A stretch of 46,294 nucleotides of DNA from Bacillota bacterium (GCA_023424785.1 JAFADP010000016.1:1-46294), one strand, 5' to 3'; positions 1 to 9,416 are shown, counted from the stretch's first letter. Program-made: numbers and translations. The notes: generated from the sequence alone by a model not told the origin.

Positions 1-272
1 ATGTAGCAATTTTAGGTAGATATATAATTACACCTCAAATATTTGACATATTAGAAAATACTGAACCAGGTAAGGGTAATGAGATACAATTAACAGATGC
101 CCTAAGAACTTTAATAAGTCAAGAAGCTATGTATGCATATAAATTTGAGGGAAGAAGATATGATGTTGGAGATAAGTTAGGTTTTTTACAAGCCACAATA
201 GAGTATGCTTTAAAGAAGCCTGAACTTAGAAATGACTTTATATCATACTTAAATAGTTGTCCTTGGAAATAA
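1..272 (+). CDS. galU: UTP-glucose-1-phosphate uridylyltransferase, C-terminal part
   Basis: The window opens inside this gene; 89 full codons plus a stop are visible. The residues match the C-terminal part of bacterial GalU: GRYIITPQIFDIL, then GKGNEIQLTDAL, then a YDVGDKLGFLQATIEYAL segment. In GalU these contribute to the nucleotide-sugar binding site. The enzyme makes UDP-glucose from UTP and glucose-1-phosphate in the cytosol, feeding cell-envelope polysaccharide synthesis. A convergent polysaccharide polymerase/ligase-like gene lies directly downstream. The N-terminus and its promoter are outside the window. Confidence 0.9.
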   Translation, partial: VAILGRYIITPQIFDILENTEPGKGNEIQLTDALRTLISQEAMYAYKFEGRRYDVGDKLGFLQATIEYALKKPELRNDFISYLNSCPWK

Positions 273-304
273 AAAATAGATGCTATATAGCATCTATTTT
301 TTAT
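271..304. terminator. Bidirectional intrinsic terminator between galU and the polymerase/ligase-like gene
   Basis: A near-perfect inverted repeat, AATAGATGCTA then TAGCATCTATT, is flanked by A residues on the left and T residues on the right. It can end galU transcription on the plus strand and the convergent gene on the minus strand, whose stop codon lies inside the hairpin. Confidence 0.85.
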
Positions 305-1496
305 TATTTATAGATAAAGTATAAGAAAGATAAATCCAGAAAACAATTGCTATAAAACTTGTTACATATATTAAGTTGCTTTCAAATAAATTTACAAAAA
401 CTAAGCCTACAATTAATGATAATAAAGTTGTGTTAATAAAATAAGAATGTCCTTTTAAGTTATCAACGTTTCTAATTAAAGAAGAAAATGCAAAATATAA
501 AATAGATAAAAATACTATTAATAATACAATTCCATTTTCGCTTACAATTTGAAGAAATATATTATGAAGTCTACCAAATTCTATACCAGGAAGAATAACA
601 TCTGGTCTCATAGAGTAAACATCTTCTACTAGCATTTCATTTCCTACTCCTGTAAATAGGTTATTTTTTATTAGAAGACATGCTGAATACCAAAGCTCAT
701 TTCTTCCTGATAAAAAGTTAAACAACTTTTCATGGAATAATGCAAAACCTGTTATACAAGTAATAGAAGGTATTATGACTAAGCAAGCTCTAAAAATCTT
801 ATTTTTAAATTTAGTAAATATAAATATAAATGGAATAGCTAAAAGTAGTAATAAGGCACTTCTTCCTTTAGAAACAAAAACAGCTATTATTTGAATTATT
901 GTATTTAATAAAAAGAATATTTTTGTATATTTTTTTTCACTTCGTAAATAGCAGAATGCAGATAATAATGAGGCAACTCCTGCTGATATAGCTAGTGAAT
1001 TTTTATATATAAATAATCCCCACTTTTCTCCATATAAGATTTCTTCTTGAGTTATTCCTGTCTTTTGAGAGTAAATAACTACAGAAATTAAAAATGTTAT
1101 AAACATAAAAATTGAGAAGAAAGCAGATATTATATAAAGTTCTTTATTAAGTTCCTCTTTACTTTTTTTATCATCAATATAAAATACTCCTGTCATTAAC
1201 ACAAGATTTACAACCCATACTTTTAAATTTGTAATACTTCTATAAAAAATAATTGTAAGTAGTAAAGATAATAATAAGAAGATAAATATAGAAATTTCTA
1301 TTTTATTAGGTCTTCTTTTTAAAATCTTATATATGTGAAATAATGATAAACAAATTCCCCAAGCCAATGAAATTTTTAATAGAATATTTACAAATAATAA
1401 ATCATTAAAAATAGTTATTAATAGCAATGTTGAAACTAAATAAAAGAAAGAAAAGTAAAAGTTATTTGTAAAAAAATTAGTTAATTTTTTAATCAT
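294..1496 (-). CDS. O-antigen ligase/polymerase (Wzy/WaaL-like) membrane protein
   Basis: A 400-residue polytopic membrane protein with about ten or more hydrophobic segments. Near residues 275-330 there is a larger extracytoplasmic loop holding GVGNEM and RLHNIFLQIVSENG; the H-N-x-x-L-x-x-x-x-x-x-G signature is typical of the Wzy_C/O-antigen ligase superfamily. Such proteins polymerise or transfer lipid-linked polysaccharides; in a Gram-positive host a capsule, teichuronic or other wall glycan is likelier than O-antigen. It starts 15 nt after the trpS stop with an AGAGAG-type ribosome binding site, so it is probably co-transcribed with trpS. Substrate unknown. Confidence 0.75.
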   Translation of the reverse strand: MIKKLTNFFTNNFYFSFFYLVSTLLLITIFNDLLFVNILLKISLAWGICLSLFHIYKILKRRPNKIEISIFIFLLLSLLLTIIFYRSITNLKVWVVNLVLMTGVFYIDDKKSKEELNKELYIISAFFSIFMFITFLISVVIYSQKTGITQEEILYGEKWGLFIYKNSLAISAGVASLLSAFCYLRSEKKYTKIFFLLNTIIQIIAVFVSKGRSALLLLLAIPFIFIFTKFKNKIFRACLVIIPSITCITGFALFHEKLFNFLSGRNELWYSACLLIKNNLFTGVGNEMLVEDVYSMRPDVILPGIEFGRLHNIFLQIVSENGIVLLIVFLSILYFAFSSLIRNVDNLKGHSYFINTTLLSLIVGLVFVNLFESNLIYVTSFIAIVFWIYLSYTLSINNKK

Positions 1497-1511
1497 ATAA
1501 AAGTCTCTCTT

Positions 1512-2534
1512 TTATCTTGGAATAAATCCAATTTTCTTTTGAACTTTTCTTAATATTTTATTTGCAACATATCCAGCTTTTTCTGCTCCTTGTCTGTAAA
1601 TGCTTTCTAAGTAAGCTTTATCTGAAAGAAGCTCTTTAACTTTTTCTTGTATTGGAGTAAGTTCATCTATTATAGCATCTGCTACATCATTTTTTAATTC
1701 TGCATAACCCTTTCCTTCATAAGAAGCAACAAGATCTTCTATAGAAGTACCTTTAATAGCTGATAAAATATTTAAAAGATTTTTAACTCCTGGCTGATCA
1801 TCAGTATAATTTACAATACCAAGACTATCTGTTACAGCACGGCTAATTTTCTTTCTAATAACTTCTGGTGGATCCATCATTAATATAAATGAATTTGGAT
1901 TATCAGAAGACTTAGACATTTTTTTAGTTGGTTCTTGTAAGTCCATAATTTTAGCACCTTCTTTTGGAATGTATCCTTCTGGTAGCTTAAATGTTGGGCT
2001 ATAAGTGTTGTTAAATCTAGTTGCAAGATCTCTAGCAAACTCTAAATGCTGAGTTTGATCCTTTCCAACAGGAACTAAATCTGAATTATATAAAAGAATA
2101 TCTGCAGCCATTAAAACTGGATAAGTAAATAATCCAGCCCCTATTGAATTAGAGTTATTTCCGTATTTTTGAGATTTATCTTTATATTGAGTCATTCTTC
2201 CTAGTTCACCCATATATGAGTTACATGTTAATAACCAACAACATTCAGAATGTGCAGGAACATGAGATTGTATAAATATAGTATTTTTATCAGGTGAAAT
2301 ACCAGAAGCTATATATATAGATAATAACTCTAAAGTTCTTCTTCTTAAATCAGCTGGTTTTTGTTTTACTGTTATAGCATGTAAATCAACTATACAGTAA
2401 TAGCAATCATATTCATCTTGAAGTTTAACCCAGTTTTTTAATGCTCCTAGATAGTTTCCTAGAGTTAAATCTCCAGAAGGTTGTATACCACTAAAGATTA
2501 CTTTTTTATTTGTATTTTCAACGTTTTCGCTCAT
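1512..2534 (-). CDS. trpS: Tryptophanyl-tRNA synthetase
   Basis: A 340-residue class I aminoacyl-tRNA synthetase that charges tRNA-Trp in the cytosol. It begins KKVIFSGIQPSGDLTLGNYLGAL: PSGDLTLGN is the TrpRS form of the HIGH motif, and KKMSKSSDN near residues 203-211 is the KMSKS loop. Length is normal for TrpRS. An in-frame ATG 48 codons upstream (2678) was rejected because its extension is hydrophobic and unlike TrpRS, whereas the ATG at 2534 follows a GAGAGGTG ribosome binding site. A consensus promoter lies at 2584-2612 and no T-box motif is seen in the short leader. Confidence 0.96.
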   Translation of the reverse strand: MSENVENTNKKVIFSGIQPSGDLTLGNYLGALKNWVKLQDEYDCYYCIVDLHAITVKQKPADLRRRTLELLSIYIASGISPDKNTIFIQSHVPAHSECCWLLTCNSYMGELGRMTQYKDKSQKYGNNSNSIGAGLFTYPVLMAADILLYNSDLVPVGKDQTQHLEFARDLATRFNNTYSPTFKLPEGYIPKEGAKIMDLQEPTKKMSKSSDNPNSFILMMDPPEVIRKKISRAVTDSLGIVNYTDDQPGVKNLLNILSAIKGTSIEDLVASYEGKGYAELKNDVADAIIDELTPIQEKVKELLSDKAYLESIYRQGAEKAGYVANKILRKVQKKIGFIPR

Positions 2535-2583
2535 TAAATACACCTCTCTATTAATTAAGTTAGTGAGCAATATACTCTTTCTA

Positions 2584-2612
2584 ATTATAGAATTTACAAA
2601 ATTAACTGTCAA
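2584..2612 (-). promoter_or_regulatory. Sigma-A type promoter for trpS
   Basis: Read on the minus strand, TTGACA (2607-2612) is separated by exactly 17 bp from TATAAT (2584-2589). Both hexamers are full consensus, and they sit about 50 bp upstream of the trpS start codon. Confidence 0.85.
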
Positions 2613-2731
2613 ACTTAATAAGATAAAATACCAATATATATCATAATAAATATTACCTGCAACAATGTACCCATACATTTGCTTTGATAATTAATAATAG
2701 CATAATATAGTTATTATTAGGAGGGATATAT

Positions 2732-3295
2732 ATGTATAATGTAAAAGAAAGAAAATCATTAGAAACTCGAGATTTAGTACTTATGGCTTTAATGACGGCA
2801 TTAGTTTATTTATGTGGAAGTATTATAAAAGTACCAAGCGTTGGTGGATTTGTTCATATAGGAGATTGTATGGTATTTTTATCAGTAATTCTTCTTGGAA
2901 AGAAAAAAGGATCAATAACTAGTGCATTAGGAATGTTTTTAGTAGATGCATTAGGTGGATATATATATTGGGCACCATTCACATTTATTATAAAAGGTTT
3001 AATGGCATATGTAACTGGTGCACTAATAGAGCGAATGAATAGTAGTAAAGAATTAGGTTTTAAAAAGGAATATATAATTGCTTTTATCATTGGTGGAATA
3101 GTAATGGTAATAGGATATTTCTTTGCAGGAACAATACTTGCAGCATTTCTTACAGAAAAAATAGGTTTAGTATCAGGTCTTTTATATGCAGCTAAAGATA
3201 TAGTAGGAAATATAATACAAGTAACAACTGGAATTATACTTGCAGTTTTACTAAGCGGAGTATTATTAACAGCTAAGAAAAGAGCATTTAATTAA
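2732..3295 (+). CDS. ECF transporter S component (substrate-binding membrane subunit)
   Basis: A 187-residue membrane protein with about six hydrophobic segments and the early VHIGDCMVFLSVILLGKKKG segment characteristic of ECF S components of the DUF1393/HmpT-PdxU-like group. S components bind a vitamin or precursor and share a common energising module (two ATPases plus EcfT) encoded elsewhere. It stands alone, divergent from trpS, behind an AGGAGGG ribosome binding site. The residues GGFVHIGD and the family suggest a vitamin precursor such as hydroxymethylpyrimidine or pyridoxine, but the substrate cannot be named. No riboswitch was recognised in the roughly 120 bp upstream of it. Confidence 0.8.
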   Translation: MYNVKERKSLETRDLVLMALMTALVYLCGSIIKVPSVGGFVHIGDCMVFLSVILLGKKKGSITSALGMFLVDALGGYIYWAPFTFIIKGLMAYVTGALIERMNSSKELGFKKEYIIAFIIGGIVMVIGYFFAGTILAAFLTEKIGLVSGLLYAAKDIVGNIIQVTTGIILAVLLSGVLLTAKKRAFN

Positions 3296-3298
3296 GAA

Positions 3299-3336
3299 GA
3301 GAACCATCTCTATATTATTTGAGATGGTTCTTTTTG
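3299..3336. terminator. Bidirectional intrinsic terminator
   Basis: AGAACCATCTC (3300-3310) pairs with GAGATGGTTCT (3321-3331), followed by a T tract. It lies between the ECF gene and the convergent gerKB, whose stop codon is in the loop region. Confidence 0.9.
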
Positions 3337-4379
3337 CATATTAATAATCCAATTAAAGGAGCTACTAATAAAGTTATTAAAAATAATATTTGCATAAGCT
3401 TTAACCAATCAAAGAAATAGTATTGATTTTGAGTTAAAAGCCAAGAAGCTATAAATATTATGGAGCTATATATAATAATAAATATTTTTTTATTCTTAAT
3501 AGAATTTTCAAATAATATTAAAATTCCATAGGATGCTAGTATATATTTAATAAACCACATACAAGTATTTTTAAATATATAAAATAATTCTCCAAACTCT
3601 AAAAAGTGAGCTATCTGTACTCTTTGAGATTGTATGTATTCTGGATAAAAAATATTTGATGCTCTTATTGGTCCAAAAAATGTTATTGCAGATACAATTG
3701 AGGATAATATGCTTAGATAACATATTATTAAACCTATATTTGAATGAGCAATTAATTTATTTTTATCTCCTCTTAAGTATTTAATATAAGGTAGTATAAT
3801 GCAAACAGAAGATAGTGCAGATACCATTAATAAAATATCAATAATTTTAGTATAAGTTAATCCATCTCCCATAATAGGTAGTAAATAAGAAAAATCTAGA
3901 TATTTTATCATAAGTGCAAATAGTAAAATATCTCCAGATAAAGTTGCTGTAATTGTTATTAAAATAAGTATTAAAATAGAATTAATATTTTTTGTTAATA
4001 CATATGAAGTACATACTAAAAAGAATATTAAGCAATACCAAGTAGGTGTTGATAAAAAATAATTAGTATGTATTGAGCTTGAAAGTGTTGAAGCAGATTC
4101 TATTGAAGATAAAAATAATCCAATTGAAAAAATAAATAAGAGCACCTTTCCTAAAAATCCTGAGGAAGAAAATGCTTTTTGTATATCGTAAATATTTTTA
4201 TATCTGCATATTTTTAAAATTAATATAAATAAAAGACTTAATATTAAAGCTGATACTAAAAATAAAAGCCAGGTATCTCTCCCTCCAAGCTTTATAAAAA
4301 TCGAAGAATAGCTTTTTATTGTTATTAGACTGCTTCCTAATATAAAAAATATAAAATGTTTTGTAGATAATTTATTCAT
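3315..4379 (-). CDS. gerKB: Spore germination receptor permease subunit, GerKB type
   Basis: A 354-residue protein with about ten membrane segments, of the endospore germination permease family (GerAB/GerKB, APC-like fold). These sit in the spore inner membrane and are thought to bind the germinant in a receptor complex with A and C subunits. The start (ATG 4377-4379) follows an AGGAGGG site. The gene diverges from an adjacent A-C pair, the gerKB / gerKA-gerKC layout described for clostridia such as C. perfringens, rather than the A-B-C order common in Bacillus. Expression is expected in the forespore under SigG, but no convincing SigG promoter was recognised in the 87-bp divergent gap. Confidence 0.88.
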   Translation of the reverse strand: MNKLSTKHFIFFILGSSLITIKSYSSIFIKLGGRDTWLLFLVSALILSLLFILILKICRYKNIYDIQKAFSSSGFLGKVLLFIFSIGLFLSSIESASTLSSSIHTNYFLSTPTWYCLIFFLVCTSYVLTKNINSILILILITITATLSGDILLFALMIKYLDFSYLLPIMGDGLTYTKIIDILLMVSALSSVCIILPYIKYLRGDKNKLIAHSNIGLIICYLSILSSIVSAITFFGPIRASNIFYPEYIQSQRVQIAHFLEFGELFYIFKNTCMWFIKYILASYGILILFENSIKNKKIFIIIYSSIIFIASWLLTQNQYYFFDWLKLMQILFLITLLVAPLIGLLICKKNHLK

Positions 4380-4466
4380 AAAAAAACCCTCCTTATTTCA
4401 ATAATAGTATTAGCAAAAAGGGGAATATTAAACCAAGAATAGAGAATAATAAAATTGGGTGATGTT

Positions 4467-5888
4467 ATGAATAAAAATTTAGATATAGTAAAAAAAAGAT
4501 TTGAGAATGCCTTTGATGTAAAATATAGAGAAATTGTTACACCACTAGGAAACTGTACATTAGTATTTATTGATGATTTATGTAGTGGAAAAGATATAAG
4601 TGAGTATATTGTTGCACCTCTTAAAAATACAGATAAGAATTGTAACAATTTAAATGATGTAGTAACTAAGGTTTTAGATATTAATATTGTAAACTATGCA
4701 AAAGATTTAGAAGATGCAATATTACATGTTTTATCTGGAGATATAATACTTTTATTTGATAATGAAGATAAAATTATATACTGTGAAGTAAAAGGATTTG
4801 TAAGAAGAGGAGTATCTATTCCTGTTACAGAAGCAGTAGTAAAAGGCCCAAGAGAAGGATTTACAGAATTATTTGTGGATAATATATGTCTTATAAGAAG
4901 AAAAGTGAAAAATTCAGATTTAAAATTTGAGCCTATATATGTTGGAGATAAGAGTCAAACTGTAGTATGTCTTTCTTATATACATGGTGTTGCACCTGAA
5001 TATTTAATAAACCATGTAAGAGATACAATAAAAGAGTTAGACTTAAATTTTATTTTAGACACAAATTATATTGAAGATAGGTTAAGAGGGAAAAAAAGTG
5101 TATTTGACACTGTAGGATATAGTGAGAAACCAGATGAGATAGCATCTAAAATACTTGAAGGAAGAGTTGCAGTTATGGTAGATGGAACTCCATTTGTTAT
5201 TACTGTACCATATTTCTTTTTGGAAAACTTTCAAGCACCAGATGACTATTATTTAAATAAATATTTTGCTAATTTTACTAGAGTGCTAAGATGGATAGCT
5301 TTTTTTATTGCTACATTTTTACCAGGTATGTATTTAGCTATAGTAACATATCATTTTTCATTAATACCTTCGCTATTTATGTTTAGGCTAGCAGTTGCAA
5401 GGGCAGGAGTTCCTTTACCTACAGTAGTTGAGGTAATTATTATGATGATAGCTTTTCAATTAATTAAAGAAGCAGGATTAAGGTTGCCACAACCAATAGG
5501 AGGAGCTATGAGTATAGTTGCCGCATTAATTTTAGGAGATGCTGTTGTAGGGGCAGGTATTGCTTCAAGAATAACCATAATAGTAATAGCAGTGAGTACA
5601 CTAAGCTATTTCTTGATACCAAAAGTATATGGAGCTATGTCAGTATGGTCTATTATAATAACCTTAGTTAGTGGTATTTTTGGTCTTCCAGGTTTCTTTT
5701 TAATAAGCTTAATATTAATAACAAAATTAGGAGATTTAGAAACTGGAGGATATTCATATTTATTCCCACTTGGAAGCGTAGATACATATAAGTTTAAAGA
5801 TATAATTTTTAGAGGTGATTTAAATAAAATATCAAAGAGGATAATTAAAGAAGGAGGAGAAGATGATAATGAAAAGAAAACTAAGTAG
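4467..5888 (+). CDS. gerKA: Spore germination receptor subunit A, GerKA type
   Basis: A 473-residue protein of the GerA/SpoVAF family: an N-terminal soluble region (about residues 1-270) followed by a membrane domain (about 280-420) with conserved segments PTVVEVIIMMIAFQLIKEAG and PQPIGGAMSIVAALILGDA. It is the large subunit of the germinant receptor in the spore inner membrane. I chose ATG 4467, preceded by GGGTGAT, over the in-frame TTG at 4455, which has no ribosome binding site. Its 3' end overlaps gerKC by 26 nt, indicating translational coupling. Confidence 0.93.
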   Translation: MNKNLDIVKKRFENAFDVKYREIVTPLGNCTLVFIDDLCSGKDISEYIVAPLKNTDKNCNNLNDVVTKVLDINIVNYAKDLEDAILHVLSGDIILLFDNEDKIIYCEVKGFVRRGVSIPVTEAVVKGPREGFTELFVDNICLIRRKVKNSDLKFEPIYVGDKSQTVVCLSYIHGVAPEYLINHVRDTIKELDLNFILDTNYIEDRLRGKKSVFDTVGYSEKPDEIASKILEGRVAVMVDGTPFVITVPYFFLENFQAPDDYYLNKYFANFTRVLRWIAFFIATFLPGMYLAIVTYHFSLIPSLFMFRLAVARAGVPLPTVVEVIIMMIAFQLIKEAGLRLPQPIGGAMSIVAALILGDAVVGAGIASRITIIVIAVSTLSYFLIPKVYGAMSVWSIIITLVSGIFGLPGFFLISLILITKLGDLETGGYSYLFPLGSVDTYKFKDIIFRGDLNKISKRIIKEGGEDDNEKKTK

Positions 5889-6984
5889 TCTACTCTTAAT
5901 TCTAATATTAATATTTAATTTTACAGGGTGTTTTAATTATAGAGAAATTAATAAAATCACATTTGCAACATCAATAATATTTGATAAAGATGAAAATGAT
6001 AATGTGGTTATTTACTTAGATTGTGTAAGACCATACAGAGATGCTGGAGATAGTTCAGATCAAGGACTTAGAGTACTGTTTAAAGGTGAAGGAAAAACAG
6101 CGTTAGAAGCTATAAGAACTACAGATGCTATTTCAAGTAATAAACTTAATTTTAGTCAAGTTAGAGCCTATATATTTACAGAAAGTGCTGCTCAAGATGG
6201 AATAAAAAAATATATAGACTTAATTAATAATAGTCAAGAGTTTGGATTTAAGCCATATATGTTTGTATACTTTGGAGAAGTAGAAAATTTATTAGATGTT
6301 ATAGGAAATGATAAAGAGTATTTAGGATTATATTTGGATCAGTTAATAGAGAATAATAAGGGAAATGGAAAATTAATTAGTTCAAATATAAATGATTATA
6401 TAACTGATACGTTAACAGGAGAAAAAATAAGTATAGTAAGTGCCCTTGAAATAAAAGAAGATACATTAGAGAAGAAAGCTGAGTTAAATGGAGGAGTAGT
6501 TATAAAAAATAATAAGTTAGTTAAGAGATTACCAATAAATGAAACACTTAGCTATAATATTTTAATGAATCCTGTAAAAGAGGGAACATTTGAAGTACAG
6601 AATCCTAATGAAACAGATAAGTTTGTTACATTAGACATACTTAATAAGAATATAAATAAAGATATTAAAGTAAAAGATGGAAGAATTATATTTAATAATA
6701 ATGTAGATATAAGAGTATCCATAGGAGAAATTCAAGGAAAGTTAGTAGTAGATAATGAAGTATTAAATCTTATAAAGAATGTTCAAGAAAAGAAAGTAGA
6801 AAATTATCTTACAAATATATTTAAGGACTATACAGAGAATAATATAGATATATTAGGAGTAAGTAAGCTTTTAGAGCAGAAGTATCCTAATTCTAATATA
6901 GAAGATCCATTAAACAATACAGATTTTAATGTAAATGTAAATATAATCATTGATGGAAGTAGCTTAATAAGAGATAGTTTATAA
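5863..6984 (+). CDS. gerKC: Spore germination lipoprotein, Ger(x)C family, GerKC type
   Basis: A 373-residue protein with a lipoprotein signal: basic MKRK start, hydrophobic stretch, and an FTGC lipobox with the lipidated Cys at about residue 23. The NYREINKITFATSIIFDKD segment right after the Cys is typical of Ger(x)C proteins. It completes the receptor as the lipid-anchored C subunit on the outer face of the spore inner membrane. The ATG at 5863 follows GGAGGAG with a 5-nt spacer; a second ATG at 5869 is possible. It overlaps gerKA. Confidence 0.93.
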   Translation: MIMKRKLSSLLLILILIFNFTGCFNYREINKITFATSIIFDKDENDNVVIYLDCVRPYRDAGDSSDQGLRVLFKGEGKTALEAIRTTDAISSNKLNFSQVRAYIFTESAAQDGIKKYIDLINNSQEFGFKPYMFVYFGEVENLLDVIGNDKEYLGLYLDQLIENNKGNGKLISSNINDYITDTLTGEKISIVSALEIKEDTLEKKAELNGGVVIKNNKLVKRLPINETLSYNILMNPVKEGTFEVQNPNETDKFVTLDILNKNINKDIKVKDGRIIFNNNVDIRVSIGEIQGKLVVDNEVLNLIKNVQEKKVENYLTNIFKDYTENNIDILGVSKLLEQKYPNSNIEDPLNNTDFNVNVNIIIDGSSLIRDSL

Positions 6985-6993
6985 ATATTAAAT

Positions 6994-7040
6994 AAAGGCA
7001 TTACATATAAGAGAACTATATGTAGTGCCTTTAATATAAT
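6994..7040 (+). terminator. Hairpin after gerKC, probable terminator
   Basis: AAAGGCATTACATATA (6994-7009) pairs with TATATGTAGTGCCTTT (7017-7032) with one wobble pair. The following T tract is short and interrupted, so termination may be partial. Confidence 0.6.
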
Positions 7041-7084
7041 AAGTAAAAAACTATTTGTATTATTATACTTAAGAAATAATTGAG

Positions 7085-7113
7085 TTGATAAAACATTAGA
7101 ATAAGGGTATACT
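7085..7113 (+). promoter_or_regulatory. Sigma-A type promoter for tyrS
   Basis: TTGATA (7085-7090), a 17-bp spacer, then TATACT (7108-7113), about 45 bp upstream of the tyrS start. The leader is too short for a T-box and no TGGNACC motif is present. Confidence 0.75.
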
Positions 7114-7158
7114 TAAGTCATATAGCCATTTTTGGAAATTATATTAGGAGGAATAAAA

Positions 7159-8379
7159 ATGAGTAATGTATTAGATGAGTTATTGGAACGTGGATACATA
7201 AAGCAATTCACTCATGAAAAAGAAACAAGAGAATTGCTTGAAAAGGAGAAAATAACTTTTTATATAGGCTTTGATCCAACAGCAGATAGTTTGCATGTAG
7301 GTCATTTTATAGCAATGATGTTTATGGCACATATGCAAAGAGCAGGTCATAGACCAATAGCTTTGCTTGGTGGAGGAACAGCAATGGTTGGAGATCCAAG
7401 TGGTAAGACAGATATGAGAAAAATGCTTACAAAAGAACAAATCCAACATAATGTTGATGCCATAAAGAAGCAAATGGAAAAATTCATAGACTTTAGTGAT
7501 GATAAAGCAATCTTAGTTAATAATGCAGATTGGTTATTAAATCTTAATTATGTAGATTTCCTAAGAGAAGTTGGAGTTCATTTCTCAGTAAATAGAATGT
7601 TAACTGCAGAATGCTTTAAACAAAGATTAGAAAAAGGATTATCATTCTTAGAATTTAACTATATGTTAATGCAAGGATATGATTTCTACGTATTAAATCA
7701 AAAGTATAACTGTAAAATGGAACTTGGTGGAGATGATCAATGGTCTAACATGATTGCAGGTGTTGAATTAGTTAGAAGAAAGGCTCAAGGAGAAGCATTT
7801 GCAATGACTTGTACTTTACTTACAAACAGCCAAGGACAAAAAATGGGTAAAACAGTAGGTGGAGCATTATGGCTTGATGCGGAAAAAACATCACCATTTG
7901 ATTTTTATCAATATTGGAGAAATGTAGATGATGCAGATGTAGAAAAATGTTTAGCATTGTTAACATTCTTACCAATGGATGAAGTTAGAAGATTAGGTGC
8001 ATTAGAAGGTGCTGAAATAAATAAAGCTAAGGCGGTATTAGCTTACGAAGTTACAAAACTTGTTCATGGAGAAGAAGAAGCTAATAAAGCTAAGAGTGCA
8101 GCAGAAGCATTATTTGCTGGTGGAGTTGATATGAGCAACGTTCCAACGGTTACTATATCAAGAGAAGATTTAGGAATTGGAATACTTGATTTATTAGCAG
8201 GAAATAAAATAGTTCCATCAAAGAAAGAAGCTAGAAGATTAATAGAGCAAGGTGGATTATCTATTAATGGTGAAAAAGTAACAGATGTTAATAGAACACT
8301 AATTGAAGAAGATTTTAAAGATGGAGCAGCTTTAATAAAAAGAGGTAAGAAAAACTACAATAAAGTAGAATTAGTATAA
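7159..8379 (+). CDS. tyrS: Tyrosyl-tRNA synthetase
   Basis: A 406-residue class I synthetase charging tRNA-Tyr. YIGFDPTADSLHVGH (about residues 35-49) holds the HIGH-type motif and QKMGKT (about 227-233) is the KMSKS-loop equivalent used by bacterial TyrRS. The C-terminal region (from about 340) has the S4-like RNA-binding domain with KKEARRLIEQGGLSINGEKV. I chose ATG 7159, seven bases after AGGAGGA, over an in-frame TTG at 7132 whose extension is not TyrRS-like. Single-gene unit with its own promoter and terminator. Confidence 0.97.
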   Translation: MSNVLDELLERGYIKQFTHEKETRELLEKEKITFYIGFDPTADSLHVGHFIAMMFMAHMQRAGHRPIALLGGGTAMVGDPSGKTDMRKMLTKEQIQHNVDAIKKQMEKFIDFSDDKAILVNNADWLLNLNYVDFLREVGVHFSVNRMLTAECFKQRLEKGLSFLEFNYMLMQGYDFYVLNQKYNCKMELGGDDQWSNMIAGVELVRRKAQGEAFAMTCTLLTNSQGQKMGKTVGGALWLDAEKTSPFDFYQYWRNVDDADVEKCLALLTFLPMDEVRRLGALEGAEINKAKAVLAYEVTKLVHGEEEANKAKSAAEALFAGGVDMSNVPTVTISREDLGIGILDLLAGNKIVPSKKEARRLIEQGGLSINGEKVTDVNRTLIEEDFKDGAALIKRGKKNYNKVELV

Positions 8380-8407
8380 AAAGGGTCACTAAAGGTGATC
8401 CTTTTTT
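8378..8407 (+). terminator. Intrinsic terminator after tyrS
   Basis: AAGGGTCAC (8381-8389) pairs with GTGATCCTT (8395-8403) with one wobble pair and runs into a tract of seven T residues. Confidence 0.85.
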
Positions 8408-8600
8408 TATGTATAAATTTTAATTGCATTAATTATTAAAAATTTATAATATTATAGTAGGAAGAATTGAATTTGTAAAATTAAAAAAAGTTTCTAGTAA
8501 ATTACATAAAAATTTAAATAACTTTAATAAATAGCTTCATATAAGATATGGATTAAATTTATATAAATTACAAAAAATGGATAAAACTTCTTATAAAATA

Positions 8601-8629
8601 TTGACCTTAAGTGTTAATAGATATAATAT
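8601..8629 (+). promoter_or_regulatory. Putative promoter for the metallophosphoesterase gene
   Basis: TTGACC (8601-8606) is followed by TATAATAT (8622-8629), giving 15 bp to TATAAT or 17 bp to TAATAT. The rest of the 8411-8600 gap is very AT-rich and nothing else was recognised there. Confidence 0.55.
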
Positions 8630-8662
8630 TATATAGGCAAGTAAAGAAAGAGGAGAAAAATT

Positions 8663-9358
8663 ATGGCTTTATACGCTATATCAGATTTACATTTATCATT
8701 TAATGCTGAAAAACCAATGGATATATTTGGAAGCAAATGGGAAAAACATGATGAAAAAATAAAAGAAAATTGGTTATCTATAGTGAAAGAAGAAGATACT
8801 GTATTAATAGCAGGGGACATTTCATGGTCTATGAAAGCTTCAGATAGTATTGATGACTTAAACTGGATTAATAATCTACCTGGAAATAAAATTATTTCAA
8901 AGGGAAATCATGATTATTGGTGGAGTAGCATAAGTAAGTTAAATGCTATGTTTGAAAAAACTAAGTTTATTCAAAATAACTTTTTCCCATATAAAGAATA
9001 TGCTATATGTGGAACTAGAGGATGGATAAGTCCAGAATCAGATAAATTTACAGAGAAAGATAAAAAAATTTATAGTAGAGAGCTTATAAGATTAAGACTT
9101 TCATTAGATCAAGCTAGGAATTCTGGCTATTCAAAAATAATAGTTATGTTACATTATCCTCCAACTAGTGATAAATTTGAAGAGAGTGAGTTTATAAAAA
9201 TTTTTAAAGAATATAATGTAGAAAAAGTTATATATGGTCATTTACATGGACCAGCATTACAAGGCAAGGTTTTGGATGAAAATATAGATGGTATAGATTA
9301 TATAATGACTTCATGTGATTATTTGAATTTTTGTCCTAAAATGATTTTACAAGATTAA
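8663..9358 (+). CDS. Calcineurin-like metallophosphoesterase
   Basis: A 231-residue cytosolic phosphoesterase with the full set of metal-binding motifs in order: SDLHL (about residues 7-11), AGDISW (about 51-56), KGNHDYWW (about 76-83), LHYPP (about 161-165) and YGHLHG (about 193-198). These define the dimetal active site of the calcineurin-like superfamily. Substrate is not predictable. It has a GAGGAG ribosome binding site and lies 58 bp before relQ with no terminator between them, so the two may share a transcript. Confidence 0.88.
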   Translation: MALYAISDLHLSFNAEKPMDIFGSKWEKHDEKIKENWLSIVKEEDTVLIAGDISWSMKASDSIDDLNWINNLPGNKIISKGNHDYWWSSISKLNAMFEKTKFIQNNFFPYKEYAICGTRGWISPESDKFTEKDKKIYSRELIRLRLSLDQARNSGYSKIIVMLHYPPTSDKFEESEFIKIFKEYNVEKVIYGHLHGPALQGKVLDENIDGIDYIMTSCDYLNFCPKMILQD

Positions 9359-9416
9359 ATACTATTATTAGGTGTTTTAAACTATAGAAGAACTTGTTTA
9401 GGGACGGTGGTTTTTT

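Noticed and set aside
2535..2678. Longer TrpS starting at the in-frame ATG at 2678
   Set aside because: The extra 48 residues are hydrophobic, overlap the consensus promoter, and lack homology to TrpRS; the ATG at 2534 has a ribosome binding site.
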